A stretch of 64,000 bases of DNA from Candidatus Nitrosacidococcus sp. I8 (GTDB lineage: Bacteria; Pseudomonadota; Gammaproteobacteria; Nitrosococcales; Nitrosococcaceae). This document shows, piece after piece, positions 45,890-55,125 of the stretch. The translations under genes were made by a program, and so were the position numbers. The stretch spans positions 1,229,501 to 1,293,500 of the forward strand of contig NZ_OX241534.1 in assembly GCF_945836005.1 (NCBI RefSeq), given 5' to 3'. Under the pieces are notes generated by a model. It had not been told where the DNA came from, ran no database searches, and worked only from the letters and a program-made list of their open reading frames with translations. Each line of letters begins with the position of its first letter. Position 1 is the stretch's first letter.

Positions 45890-45905
45890 AACTACCTTTA
45901 ATTAA

Positions 45906-45927
45906 AGGTGGCAATCCATTGCCACCT
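45906..45927 (-). terminator. Hairpin between cytochrome c peroxidase and glcF
   Basis: AGGTGGCAA and TTGCCACCT are perfectly paired around a 4-base loop. On the minus strand a TTTAATT stretch follows. It lies 19 bases after the peroxidase stop, so it is likely its terminator. Confidence 0.65.
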
Positions 45928-45945
45928 AGCCTTCTATATACTCTA

Positions 45946-46992
45946 TTAATCAGTAATAGGTAGAGGTGTTCCCTTAGTTTGTGGAGGTAGCGTTGGATAT
46001 TCTACTTTTGGTTGATCTCCAGTCAGTGTTTTTAGAAAAGCAACAATGGATGTATTTTCTTGATCAGTGAGATGAATCCCAAGTTGAGTAGTTGCCATAA
46101 TATCAACCGCATCTTTAAGATCCCAAACTTGTCCTGAATGAAAATAAGGAGGAGTAAGGGCAATATTTCTTAGAGGAGGTACTCTAAAAGCATACTCATC
46201 TTCTGATTTTTTAGTTACATTAAAGCGCCCTTTGTCTTTTTCAGGACGGATTTTATTACTTGGTTTTTCTGCTACTCCAAAAACATGATAACTATCCCCG
46301 CCTAGGTTTTTACCATTATGACAACTAGAACAACCCTTATCCATGAAGAGCTTTAACCCTGATTTCTCATTATCGGTTAAAGCCCTGTTATCTCCTTTAA
46401 GGTATTGATCAAAAGGTGCATTGGGAGTTAATAGGGTTGCTTCAAATGCTTCTATGGCTTTTGCCATATTATCAAAATTAACAGGATTGTTTTCTCCAGG
46501 GAAAGCTATTTTAAAGCTCTCTACATAGGCTGGCATACTTCTTAAAGTACGCTCTACTCGCTCTGGTGTATTATTCATTTCTACCCCTGCTTGCACAGGT
46601 CCTTGTGCTTGAGCAGCTAAATCCTTTGCTCGTCCATCCCAAAACTGAGTAGCATTTAGCACTGAATTAAGAACTGTAGGTGCATTACGAGGTCCTTTTG
46701 CCCACCCATGACCAATAGAGGTCTGTTCTAAATCTACGCCACCAAGACCTACACTATGGCAAGTATTACAGCTAATAAGCCAACTCTTAGAAAGTCTTGG
46801 ATCAAAATATAACCATTTTCCTAGTTCAATTTTCTCTGGGGTAATCGTTTTTCCATTACGCAATGCGGGAGGGCTACTAGGAATTGGCTTAAATTGGGAT
46901 TGAGCTTGTTTCATTAATGAATCTTCTGCAAAAGAAGTACTACTATAAATAGCACTCATAGCAAGTGCTAGGTAAAGTACCCGTTTTTTCAT
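45946..46992 (-). CDS. Dihaem cytochrome c peroxidase (CcpA/MauG family)
   Basis: This is a periplasmic enzyme that reduces H2O2 with electrons from cytochrome c. The 348 residues have a signal peptide (cleavage after SFA, about residue 22), haem site 1 ISCNTCHSVGLGGVD near 72-86, haem site 2 KGCSSCHNGKNLGGDSY near 217-233, and the substrate-region RNAPTVLNSVLNATQFWDGRAKDL. Both CXXCH sites need the ccm system encoded nearby. The gene has its own probable terminator. Confidence 0.92.
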   Translation of the reverse strand: MKKRVLYLALAMSAIYSSTSFAEDSLMKQAQSQFKPIPSSPPALRNGKTITPEKIELGKWLYFDPRLSKSWLISCNTCHSVGLGGVDLEQTSIGHGWAKGPRNAPTVLNSVLNATQFWDGRAKDLAAQAQGPVQAGVEMNNTPERVERTLRSMPAYVESFKIAFPGENNPVNFDNMAKAIEAFEATLLTPNAPFDQYLKGDNRALTDNEKSGLKLFMDKGCSSCHNGKNLGGDSYHVFGVAEKPSNKIRPEKDKGRFNVTKKSEDEYAFRVPPLRNIALTPPYFHSGQVWDLKDAVDIMATTQLGIHLTDQENTSIVAFLKTLTGDQPKVEYPTLPPQTKGTPLPITD

Positions 46993-47090
46993 TCATTTTC
47001 CTCCTAAAAAAGCAGTTGTTATATCAATCTACATCTATTCTTATTATCATTATAACTTAGCTTAGAGTAGTACGTTATGCTACCTAGTAT

Positions 47091-48911
47091 TTAACTATCT
47101 TTATTACGTGCTTCTAGAATCTCCCACCTGCAGTAGAATTGATCTACTTGAGCTTGTGCTTCTTGGATTTGTGCGTGTAAAGCTGCTAAATACTCTGAAT
47201 TATTTTTCACTTCTGATCCGTAGAGCTGTTGCTGTAGATCAGTGATGATTTGCTCCGCTTTAGCAATTTTTTGTTCTATCCGGTTCAACTCTTTTCGTTC
47301 TTCATAGCTTAGGCCTTGTGCTATTTTTTTTTCTTGAGACTCAACGTGTGGGTTACTAAGGTTACTAATTAGATTGTTGTTTTTAACAAGCTGATTATTA
47401 TTTAGTGCGAGCCACTGATGATAGTCTGCAAAAAATTCTACTTTTCCATTGCCATCTAAATAAAGTATCCGATCGCTAAGCCGGTCTAAAAAATAGCGAT
47501 CATGGGTAATTAAAATAATAGCACCCGGAAACTCCTTTAAATTTTCCTCTAATACTTCAAGAGTTGGAATATCTAGATCATTAGTAGGTTCATCAAGTAA
47601 TAAAATATCAGCAGGCTTTAACATTAAGTTTGCAATTAAAATTCGTGCCTGCTCTCCACCAGAGAGCTGTGAAATAGGAAGATTTAACTTTTCCTCGGAA
47701 AATAAAAAGCGTTTTGCCCAAGCTGTGACATGGATTGAATTACCTTGAAATAAGATATTATCTCCTAAGGGGCATAAAGATCGTTTTAATGTATCTGCAG
47801 GGTTTAATTGTTCTCTTTGCTGATCGAAAGTTACTATTTTTAATCCATTAGCACGGATTATCTGGCCAGATTCAGGGTTAAGATCTCCCCTTAGAACCTG
47901 AATCAGCGTTGTTTTTCCACTGCCATTACGCCCTAGGATACCTAAACATTGGCTTGGAGAGAGTTGCAAGCTTAAATTTTTAAAAAGAATTTTTTCTCCT
48001 CGGCTTATACTAATATTTTGTGCTTCTAATAATTTTTTAGTTTTTCTCTCAGTAGTACTAAAATCAATAGTAGCAGTTTTACTTTGTCGATTTTGGATTT
48101 GAACTTCTTTTAACTCATTTTTAAGCTGTTCTGCACCATCAAGGCGAAATTTGGCTTTTGAAGTTCTAGCCTTTGCACCTCTCTGTAACCAAGCTAACTC
48201 TCTCTGTACCTTATTAGACAGTACCTCCTCTTTTTGTAGCTGCTGATGAATAATTGTTTCTTTTTGTTGAAGAAAAGTACTGTAACTACCCTCTACTTTT
48301 AAGTATCCTTCGGGATATTGCCGATTCAAATCAATAATTCTATTGGTTACATTTTCTAAAAAATAACGATCATGGCTAATTAGAATAAAAGCAAAAGATG
48401 CTGTTTGTAGCACTTGCTCTAACCATAACACACCTTCTAAATCTAGATGGTTAGTGGGTTCATCCATGAGTAATAAATCCGGTTTTTGCAGTAATCCTCT
48501 GCTAATTGCTAACTTCTTGCGCCAACCACCCGATAATTCTGCTACTTTTTGATTTAAATGAGTAAATCCAGCTTGTTGGGTAATATGAATAATATGCTGA
48601 GTATAATCACTCTTTTCTGCCTCTTTAGGCAAAGAAGTAAATAAGATTTCTTCAATAGTTTGGCTAGGATCGAGCTGATCACTTTGAGGAAGATAGGTGG
48701 TAAAGAGGCTATTTTTTTGAATAATCTTCCCGGAATCTGGGCTATCTACCCCTGCAAGAATTTTTAATAGAGTAGATTTTCCAGCCCCATTGGGTCCTAT
48801 TAATCCTAAACGCTCATTAGGGAAAAAATTTAGAGAAATATTAGAGAATAAAGCACGAGATCCATAAGACTTGCTTATGGAATAGGTGCTAATCAGTGGT
48901 GTTAATGACAT
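47091..48911 (-). CDS. uup: ABC-F ATPase Uup
   Basis: The 606 residues have two ABC domains and no membrane part. Domain 1: LIGPNGAGKSTLLKILAG, LSGGWRKKLAISRGLLQKPDLLLMDEPTNHLD. Domain 2: ILGRNGSGKTTLIQVL, LSGGEQARILIANLMLKPADILLLDEPTNDLD. The charged P-site linker lies between them, and a C-terminal coiled coil (about 535-600) identifies Uup rather than other ABC-F proteins. Uup acts on ribosomes and DNA transposon stability. A methyltransferase gene is 6 bases upstream in the same direction. Confidence 0.92.
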   Translation of the reverse strand: MSLTPLISTYSISKSYGSRALFSNISLNFFPNERLGLIGPNGAGKSTLLKILAGVDSPDSGKIIQKNSLFTTYLPQSDQLDPSQTIEEILFTSLPKEAEKSDYTQHIIHITQQAGFTHLNQKVAELSGGWRKKLAISRGLLQKPDLLLMDEPTNHLDLEGVLWLEQVLQTASFAFILISHDRYFLENVTNRIIDLNRQYPEGYLKVEGSYSTFLQQKETIIHQQLQKEEVLSNKVQRELAWLQRGAKARTSKAKFRLDGAEQLKNELKEVQIQNRQSKTATIDFSTTERKTKKLLEAQNISISRGEKILFKNLSLQLSPSQCLGILGRNGSGKTTLIQVLRGDLNPESGQIIRANGLKIVTFDQQREQLNPADTLKRSLCPLGDNILFQGNSIHVTAWAKRFLFSEEKLNLPISQLSGGEQARILIANLMLKPADILLLDEPTNDLDIPTLEVLEENLKEFPGAIILITHDRYFLDRLSDRILYLDGNGKVEFFADYHQWLALNNNQLVKNNNLISNLSNPHVESQEKKIAQGLSYEERKELNRIEQKIAKAEQIITDLQQQLYGSEVKNNSEYLAALHAQIQEAQAQVDQFYCRWEILEARNKDS

Positions 48912-48917
48912 TTGTAT

Positions 48918-49670
48918 TTAAATTTTTCTAGCTTCAAACCGTAGACGTACATAATCAGCTACCCATTGATTATTTTTGTACAATAAAGGATAGAGTTTAT
49001 TTTGTATAATATTAATACAAGCTATTTGATCAGATATTGGAAGATCAGAAATAAAAGATTGAGCAAAGACTTTAACCCACTGCTGGATACCCGTTGCGAG
49101 CACCGTAGGACGTTCAAATTGGATGATTCTTATTATTTCAAACCCAACCGATTCAAGCATATCTTGATATTCCTTTACACTAGGAAAATACCAAGGATTA
49201 AGAGAGTGAGCGTTAATGCTATATTTTTCTAACACTTCGTATAGCACCATAACTATGGTTTGAATATTTCCCTTTCCACCAAACTCTCCAATAAACCTTC
49301 CATTAGGGATAAGTGCATTCCATACGCCTCTTGCTACAGAATGGTTCTCTTTCATCCAATGTAGTGCTGCATTACTAAATACACCATCAAATTCTTCATT
49401 AAACTGCAAGTTTGCCCCATCCATTAATCTTGCATCAATACCTCGAGAGCATGCTTCACTAACAAATTCTGGGCTGCTATCTACCCCAACAACAGTACAA
49501 CCTATAGAGGCTATTTTTTCTGTTAAGGTACCATCGCCACAACCTAAATCAAGAATGTACTCTTCTGGTTTTGGAGCTAGCCACTTTATGATAGGGGTAC
49601 CAAGAGTAGGTACAAAATGAGCATGCTCTTTATAACTTTGAGAATTCCAATGTTGGTTACTCTCAGGCAT
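48918..49670 (-). CDS. Class I SAM-dependent methyltransferase
   Basis: The 250 residues have motif I EYILDLGCGDGTLTEKIA near 37-54, VVGVDSSPEFVSEA, ARLMDGANLQFNEEFDGVFSNAALHWM near 78-104, and PNGRFIGEFGGKGN. This resembles trans-aconitate/Tam-like small-molecule methyltransferases. The substrate is unknown. It lies 6 bases before uup, so the two form a unit. Confidence 0.85.
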   Translation of the reverse strand: MPESNQHWNSQSYKEHAHFVPTLGTPIIKWLAPKPEEYILDLGCGDGTLTEKIASIGCTVVGVDSSPEFVSEACSRGIDARLMDGANLQFNEEFDGVFSNAALHWMKENHSVARGVWNALIPNGRFIGEFGGKGNIQTIVMVLYEVLEKYSINAHSLNPWYFPSVKEYQDMLESVGFEIIRIIQFERPTVLATGIQQWVKVFAQSFISDLPISDQIACINIIQNKLYPLLYKNNQWVADYVRLRFEARKI

Positions 49671-49725
49671 AGTTTTTTTAGAGTAAGAGAGAATCTTTCT
49701 TATTAAAGATTAGAACAACGAGTAA

Positions 49726-50583
49726 TTACTTAAGTTGTGCAAATATATTGCCTTGATTAATATCTCCTGTTTGATACCCTTTGGTAAACCAGCGCTTTCT
49801 TTGTTCAGAGGTCCCATGGGTAAATGAATCAGGATTTACTTGTCTTTGTACTTTTCTTTGAATAGCATCATCACCTACTGCTTGGGCAGCACTTAAAGCT
49901 TCATCAATGTCCCTAGAATCAAGGTATTTTTGCTCATAGTGAGCAAATACGCCTGCATAAAAATCAGCTTGTAATTCCAAAGCTACTGATAGCTTATTTT
50001 TACCTACTTGGGAGGTCCCTTGCTGTGCTTTTCTGACTTGGTTACTAGTACCTAGAATATTTTGTACATGATGACCTACCTCATGGGCAATAATATAGGC
50101 AATAGAAAAATCCCCGCCTATAGCACCAAATCGATGCTTAAGCTCGTTATAAAAATCTAGATCTAGATATACTTTTTCATCTACTGGACAATAAAAAGGT
50201 CCTACTGCTGAACTAGCTCCTCCACAACCCGTAGATACCTGTCCAGTAAATAATACCAATTTAGGATACCTGTAAGGAGTTTTTGTATTTTTTAGTAATT
50301 CTGTCCATACATCTTCTGTATCAGCAAAAACAGTAGCTACAAACTTCCCTGTTTTCTTTTCATCAGGTGTAAGCTGGCGATCAGAGTGGGTAGTAATAAA
50401 TTCATCAGCCAATCTGCCTCCAACCTGGGAAGCTAGATTAGCAGTTTGAGGGCTACCTCCAAAAAAAGTAACTAATAAATAGATCACCAACCCAACAATA
50501 CCACCTCCAGCGGCTAACCCACCGGTTGGGCTTCCTCTTTGATCTTCTACATTATCGCTTTCTCTTCTTCCTTCCCAATCCAT
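49726..50583 (-). CDS. ypfJ: Neutral zinc metallopeptidase (YpfJ family)
   Basis: The 285 residues include the start MDWEGRRESDNVEDQRG, a Gly-rich membrane helix near 22-46, CGGASSAVGPFYCPVDEKVYLD near 118-140, and the zinc site SIAYIIAHEVGHHVQNILG near 161-179 (HExxH), followed by ALELQADFYAGVFAHY with the third ligand. It matches the putative neutral zinc metallopeptidase family, membrane-anchored with the catalytic part in the periplasm. Its substrate is not known. Confidence 0.9.
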   Translation of the reverse strand: MDWEGRRESDNVEDQRGSPTGGLAAGGGIVGLVIYLLVTFFGGSPQTANLASQVGGRLADEFITTHSDRQLTPDEKKTGKFVATVFADTEDVWTELLKNTKTPYRYPKLVLFTGQVSTGCGGASSAVGPFYCPVDEKVYLDLDFYNELKHRFGAIGGDFSIAYIIAHEVGHHVQNILGTSNQVRKAQQGTSQVGKNKLSVALELQADFYAGVFAHYEQKYLDSRDIDEALSAAQAVGDDAIQRKVQRQVNPDSFTHGTSEQRKRWFTKGYQTGDINQGNIFAQLK

Positions 50584-50644
50584 AGATTAAATCTTCTTCT
50601 AGTAAATATGATCAGAAAATAATAATTGATACAATGTAATGCAC

Positions 50645-51166
50645 TTAACGCAAACGAATATTAAGCTCTTTAACCATGTGATCATCTACATCAAATTTAG
50701 CCTGATCCCAATGAGGTGGTCCAAAAAATGCTTGTATATTATGGGAGAAACAATATCTCTCTCTATTAATCCCTAAAATTCCCATATAAAAATCGCCACT
50801 CATATCCCGATCATGAAAGCAGGCCAAAGCATAGGAGCCAGGAGGTATATTGTGAATGGTCCACTCTACTTCATCTGTATCTTCAGCACTAAGAATAGCG
50901 GCATAAATTGGCTTTTTAAGCCAATTTTCTGAATTATTATAAATTGCTATTCGAACATGCCCAGCCTTTGGATCAATCCTATTAATTTTTATTTCAAATG
51001 TTGCACCTTCGTCGCCTTCCTTGAGCTGTGATAGCACAGGTGTACTCGCTTTAGAAGCATCACAACATCCTTCATGCTGAGTTGCCCATACTACTTCTAT
51101 CGAAAAAAAGCTAAAAATAAAGAAAATAAACGGAATGAACTGTGACCTAGTACGCAGAATATTCAT
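50645..51166 (-). CDS. DUF2141 domain exported protein
   Basis: This 173-residue protein has a signal peptide of about 28 residues (cleavage after VWA). The mature part has VRIAIYNNSENWLKKPIYAAIL, VEWTIHNIPPGSYALACFHDRDMSGDFYMGILGINRE and RYCFSHNI, the DUF2141 pattern (GxxxIALFxx and PxGxYAIxVxHDxNxNG). The function is unknown; a periplasmic beta-sandwich is likely. Two Cys residues near the mature N-terminus could form a disulfide or hold metal. Confidence 0.78.
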   Translation of the reverse strand: MNILRTRSQFIPFIFFIFSFFSIEVVWATQHEGCCDASKASTPVLSQLKEGDEGATFEIKINRIDPKAGHVRIAIYNNSENWLKKPIYAAILSAEDTDEVEWTIHNIPPGSYALACFHDRDMSGDFYMGILGINRERYCFSHNIQAFFGPPHWDQAKFDVDDHMVKELNIRLR

Positions 51167-51317
51167 CTTGGAGTGGAATTAACCTAGTAAAATTATCGAA
51201 AATAACACATTATAACTGTATTTTTTAATGATCTTTATCAAAAAAAGAATACGTTTAGTTAGTTTTTATTTAAAAAATACAAATATACTTATTTATACAA
51301 CCTAAATTCAATAATAT

Positions 51318-52397
51318 ATGAGCCACAAAGTATTATTTGCTGTTCATGATTGGGGTCTTGGACATGCTACTCGTGATTTAATCGTGATTCGTGCTCTTTT
51401 AGACGCAGGTCATGAGGTAGGTGTCGTATCTTATGGGCGTGCTATGATGCTTTTGCGATCCATGTTGGCTGACCGATGTACATTTTATGAACTTAAAGAT
51501 ATTCCTAAACCTTTAGGTCGGTATGCAGCTACATTCTATATTAGGATGAGCTTAGCTATACCTGAAGTATTTTGGATATATCGAAAAGAACGGTTATTTG
51601 CTCAGCATTTATGTAAAACACAAGGCTACGATCGGATTATTTCTGATAGCCGGTTCGGTATGGCACTTACTGAAGTGCCTAGTTATTATTTATTTCACTC
51701 TTTACGCCAAATTATTCCAGGTCGTCCCCATTGGTTAGAGTACTTTGTTGAGCGAAACCAGCAGCATTTGTTACGCCGAGCCCAAGGAATCCTAATACCA
51801 GATGAAGAACAAAATAGTGGGCTTGCTGGAGATCTATGCCACAATGTGGCGTGTAACTGGGGGGATCAGGTGAAATTCATTGGCCCTATCGCTGATATGC
51901 AAACTCTTAATGTAGAGAAAGATATACGTTGTTTTATTAGTGTCTCAGGAGCAGAACCTCAGCGCACTATTTTGGAAGAAATTATCCTGAAACAGGTAAA
52001 AAATTTAGAAGGTAGAATTGTGGTTGCACTAGGTCGTCCTGAAAACCCAGAAATTGTGTCCGACGATGGTCGAATTACTATTTATAGTTTTTTAGATCGG
52101 AAGAGGCAAATTGAAATGATAAACCGGGCTAACACTGTTGTAACCCGCTCCGGTTATACAACTTTGATGGAGCTTTCTCAAATTGGCTGTAAAGCACTAC
52201 TAATCCCTACAGTAGGTCAAAGTGAACAGGAATATTTAGCTGAGTATCATCGAGAAAAAGGCTATGTACATAGCGTATTACAGAATCAGGTAAATCTATT
52301 ACAGGATGTTGCAATTGCAGAGGCATTACCTGGACTGCCTAAGATGTCTGCAACTAAAGACTCAGTACAACGGTTACTGTCTATTGTGGTGGGTTAA
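51318..52397 (+). CDS. Glycosyltransferase (MurG-like, MJ1255/VC2487 type)
   Basis: The 359 residues form a GT-B fold enzyme. The N-terminal half starts KVLFAVHDWGLGHATRDLIVIRALLDAGHEV, and the C-terminal half has CFISVSGAEPQRTILEEI, VVALGRPENP and ITIYSFLDRKRQIEMINRANTVVTRSGYTTLMELSQIGCKALLIPTVGQSEQEYLA, the donor-binding site. It resembles putative UDP-sugar transferases related to MurG, with an unknown acceptor. Its last four bases overlap the facing membrane-protein gene. Confidence 0.8.
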   Translation: MSHKVLFAVHDWGLGHATRDLIVIRALLDAGHEVGVVSYGRAMMLLRSMLADRCTFYELKDIPKPLGRYAATFYIRMSLAIPEVFWIYRKERLFAQHLCKTQGYDRIISDSRFGMALTEVPSYYLFHSLRQIIPGRPHWLEYFVERNQQHLLRRAQGILIPDEEQNSGLAGDLCHNVACNWGDQVKFIGPIADMQTLNVEKDIRCFISVSGAEPQRTILEEIILKQVKNLEGRIVVALGRPENPEIVSDDGRITIYSFLDRKRQIEMINRANTVVTRSGYTTLMELSQIGCKALLIPTVGQSEQEYLAEYHREKGYVHSVLQNQVNLLQDVAIAEALPGLPKMSATKDSVQRLLSIVVG

Positions 52398-53383
52398 TTA
52401 TCTTTAATAATTTTTTTACCTAGATCTCCCCATAGATAGAAAATAACTAAAAAACAAACAATCCAAACACTCATGGTCCAAAGTAGCCGAAACCAAAGTA
52501 ATATAGCAAGCCCATCTTGCAAATCTATCCCCCAAGCTTGAGCAGCAGTTGCACCAGAGAGCTCCAAAATACCAAATTGGCTAAGTAAGCTACCAAACGA
52601 CATGGCAATTAATAGCCCAAAAGAGTAAATGATAATCGCTTGGTCAAAACAAAAAGAGCTAGCATTCATGTCTACACCTATTTGGTAAAATGCAAACATA
52701 AGTGCCAGCATATATACTGTCGTAACAAATAGATTGCTTAAAAGCACTGAAGGCTGGCTAATTAACCGCAAACGGGATAAAAAATAATAAACTTCTAAAG
52801 CAATTGTACCGATCCAGCCGTCTCTAGTAATATATTTTTTAACTATATTGATTAAAAAATTAGTATCCTTAGTTAAAAATAATACAATGCCGCAGAGAAT
52901 AATTCCTCCTAAGGAAGCAACTTGTATTTGTGGCCAATTTGGGATTGGAATAATGCCTAAAAGTAAAATAAGCATGACAATTTCTAAAGCAAGCATTACC
53001 GTAGTACTTGCCGCTGAATCAGAAAAATTAGTCCCTTGAGTTTTTTGCAAAATATAATTCTCTGAGTAAACACCTAGAGGTAGGGTAAGGGAAATTTCAC
53101 CAATAGCAAAAGCAAATCCACAAGGCTGCCAGCATACTTTCAGTCCAGAAATAGCCATTAAATGACCAAACTGCCAGCACTTTAATATTAAATAAAGCAA
53201 TGCACATAAAAATACTATAAATATGGTGCTGATCTGTAACAATTGCCAGCGCTCAAGTACTCTAAAGATATCAGATAGCCCAAATACAGTGATGAGCAAA
53301 GCTAAAGAGATAAGCACTAATAAAATACGCCGAGGTACCATTAAAGCCTTTAACCAGCTTGGCAATAAATATTTATATTTCAC
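52394..53383 (-). CDS. Flippase-like / LPG-synthase membrane-domain protein
   Basis: The 329 residues have about eight membrane helices spread over nearly the whole length (IL..LALLITVFGLSD, TIFIVFLCALLYLILKC, GLLIAMSFGSLLSQFGILELSGATAAQAWGI). It matches the lysylphosphatidylglycerol-synthase transmembrane family (UPF0104), without a soluble transferase domain, so lipid-linked sugar or lipid movement is more likely than aminoacylation. It lies 12 bases after the acyltransferase gene in the same direction, suggesting a shared lipid-related role. Confidence 0.72.
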   Translation of the reverse strand: MKYKYLLPSWLKALMVPRRILLVLISLALLITVFGLSDIFRVLERWQLLQISTIFIVFLCALLYLILKCWQFGHLMAISGLKVCWQPCGFAFAIGEISLTLPLGVYSENYILQKTQGTNFSDSAASTTVMLALEIVMLILLLGIIPIPNWPQIQVASLGGIILCGIVLFLTKDTNFLINIVKKYITRDGWIGTIALEVYYFLSRLRLISQPSVLLSNLFVTTVYMLALMFAFYQIGVDMNASSFCFDQAIIIYSFGLLIAMSFGSLLSQFGILELSGATAAQAWGIDLQDGLAILLWFRLLWTMSVWIVCFLVIFYLWGDLGKKIIKDN

Positions 53384-53395
53384 TACTTGATTATC

Positions 53396-54727
53396 CTAGG
53401 AAGATAATGTGGCTTCATGAAGATCAGGTAGTAACCTAAGAGCATAGGCCTGAGATGCTCCTACCGTCTCTAGTAATTCAGTACGCAGATATTCAAGCAG
53501 GGTTGATGATCCATCAGGAAGCCATGGTGGAGGCATATCTGGATTCATGATATGCAATAAATCTCCTTCCATAGCAAAGAATTTTTGCTGCCTACCCCAA
53601 GATAAAATATCTAGGATACGCAATCTGCAGCTTTCTTTATTTTCTAAACAGGGATCAATAGGAATTTTCCCCTGATGGCAGCGTTGAGCAGCAGCATATA
53701 CGTGCTCAAACATTTCTAATTCAGACCAATAGTTTTTTGAATTAAAGTAATTAAGATGTAGAAAGCCGAAAGCCAATTGACTGCCGGTTACCCGGCATCC
53801 CGCCCATACAGATCGTGTAACTTGCTCATCGATAATATGTTTAGACAGCTTTTCTAAGCCTGAGAGTTCAGGTTGAATGTCAATGAATATTCTTTGCTTT
53901 TGTGTAGTAAGGCTATCGTATGTAATTGAGATAGGGAGCACTTGAACAGATTTACTAGGACGAGTAATTAAATCGTATAGAGCTGATCTAGGGCGTTGCA
54001 AGGAACCATCCAAAGAAAGCTGCCCTTCTGGTTCTAATAAGATCACTTGATCATGATTTAACATTTGTACAAAAAAATCTATTTGCTGATCAATTAAATC
54101 ATTCAGGAAAGGCTTAAGGCGAGTAAATACTTTTATTGAGAAGTGTCGATACCCATAACGATCTTGCCACAGGGTATACTCATGCTTTTTTAATAGCTCC
54201 TCTACTGTAGTAGCATTTGGATCAAATTTTAGTTTGGCAGCATAATAAGTTAGAGATTTTGAACGTAATACTTCTGCGATAGGCATATCACCTAAATAAT
54301 CAACAACCTCATGTAATACACTAGCCAGCCCGCGTCCATGGGTACGTTGTAATGGATAAGTCCCTACAAGAAAGGGGCGTAAATAAATAAAACCTAGAAG
54401 ATAGCGTAAAAATCTAGGCCAGCGATGCAGATAATTAGCTAAAAATCTTTTTTCAAAAAGATCTTCCCGTGCAGCAAAAGAAGGTAAGGGAGCAACAATG
54501 CCTCCGTTTTTACGGAGTAATAATTTTGAAGCTACAAGAGGACCATCATTATCTCGGCGATGATTGCTGACGGCAAGGGTACCAGAAGTTTGGCTATAGT
54601 GCTCAAGACCAGTGATAAAACAAGGATATGATCGGCGGACAATTAAATCAGTCATTGTCCACATAAACCGTGCCCAAAGAGATGGTTTTTGATTTCTGGT
54701 AGGAAATTGATGAGCAGAAGAGCTCAT
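53396..54727 (-). CDS. PlsC/GPAT-like acyltransferase
   Basis: The 443-residue protein has the acyltransferase motif HRRDND (HX4D) in AVSNHRRDNDGPLVASKLL near 54-72, a substrate region with PLQRTHGRG near 124-132, and EPEGQLSLDGSLQRPRSALYDL near 236-257, with the EG pair of motif III. The rest is unlike normal 240-residue PlsC, so the acceptor could be glycerol phosphate, a lipid A-like or another glycolipid. It pairs with the membrane gene at 52394. Confidence 0.7.
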   Translation of the reverse strand: MSSSAHQFPTRNQKPSLWARFMWTMTDLIVRRSYPCFITGLEHYSQTSGTLAVSNHRRDNDGPLVASKLLLRKNGGIVAPLPSFAAREDLFEKRFLANYLHRWPRFLRYLLGFIYLRPFLVGTYPLQRTHGRGLASVLHEVVDYLGDMPIAEVLRSKSLTYYAAKLKFDPNATTVEELLKKHEYTLWQDRYGYRHFSIKVFTRLKPFLNDLIDQQIDFFVQMLNHDQVILLEPEGQLSLDGSLQRPRSALYDLITRPSKSVQVLPISITYDSLTTQKQRIFIDIQPELSGLEKLSKHIIDEQVTRSVWAGCRVTGSQLAFGFLHLNYFNSKNYWSELEMFEHVYAAAQRCHQGKIPIDPCLENKESCRLRILDILSWGRQQKFFAMEGDLLHIMNPDMPPPWLPDGSSTLLEYLRTELLETVGASQAYALRLLPDLHEATLSS

Positions 54728-54847
54728 TAGTATAATCCCCTCTCCATTCTTAGTATAAATTTTTTTATAAGCAATACTAGGTTAATAAAAATTGGATTGG
54801 GTTAAAAATAATTGAAGGGAATAATTTTACCCTAAAAATTAATCTTT

Positions 54848-55111
54848 TTAATAATAATGAAAATAAATTTCAGGCACTTCAGTAGAAAGTGCTTCCATGG
54901 TTTCAATAAGCGATTGGAAAGTATTGATCTGCTCTGTGCTCATATTGTTAAATTCAATATTTAATGGTAGTGATGCCTCCCCACTGAAAAAATCATAGAG
55001 TGCATCTAAATTATTACCAAAGTAGTCAGGTATTGCTATTTTTATTTTTAATTGAATATAAAAATCATTAAAGGTTTTTATTTCTGAAAAATCTATGGAA
55101 ATGTTATTCAT
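54848..55111 (-). CDS. Barstar-family RNase inhibitor
   Basis: The 87-residue cytosolic immunity protein has the barstar core FNDFYIQLKIKIAIPDYFGN followed by NLDALYD. The two barnase-contact aspartates are D36 and D40 (barstar D35 and D39), and Tyr30 matches barstar Tyr29; the contact Trp38 is replaced by Tyr39. The gene lies 14 bases downstream of the barnase-like RNase, in the same direction, so toxin and inhibitor are co-expressed. The last residues are IYFHYY. Confidence 0.9.
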   Translation of the reverse strand: MNNISIDFSEIKTFNDFYIQLKIKIAIPDYFGNNLDALYDFFSGEASLPLNIEFNNMSTEQINTFQSLIETMEALSTEVPEIYFHYY

Positions 55112-55125
55112 TAATTTATGACTAA

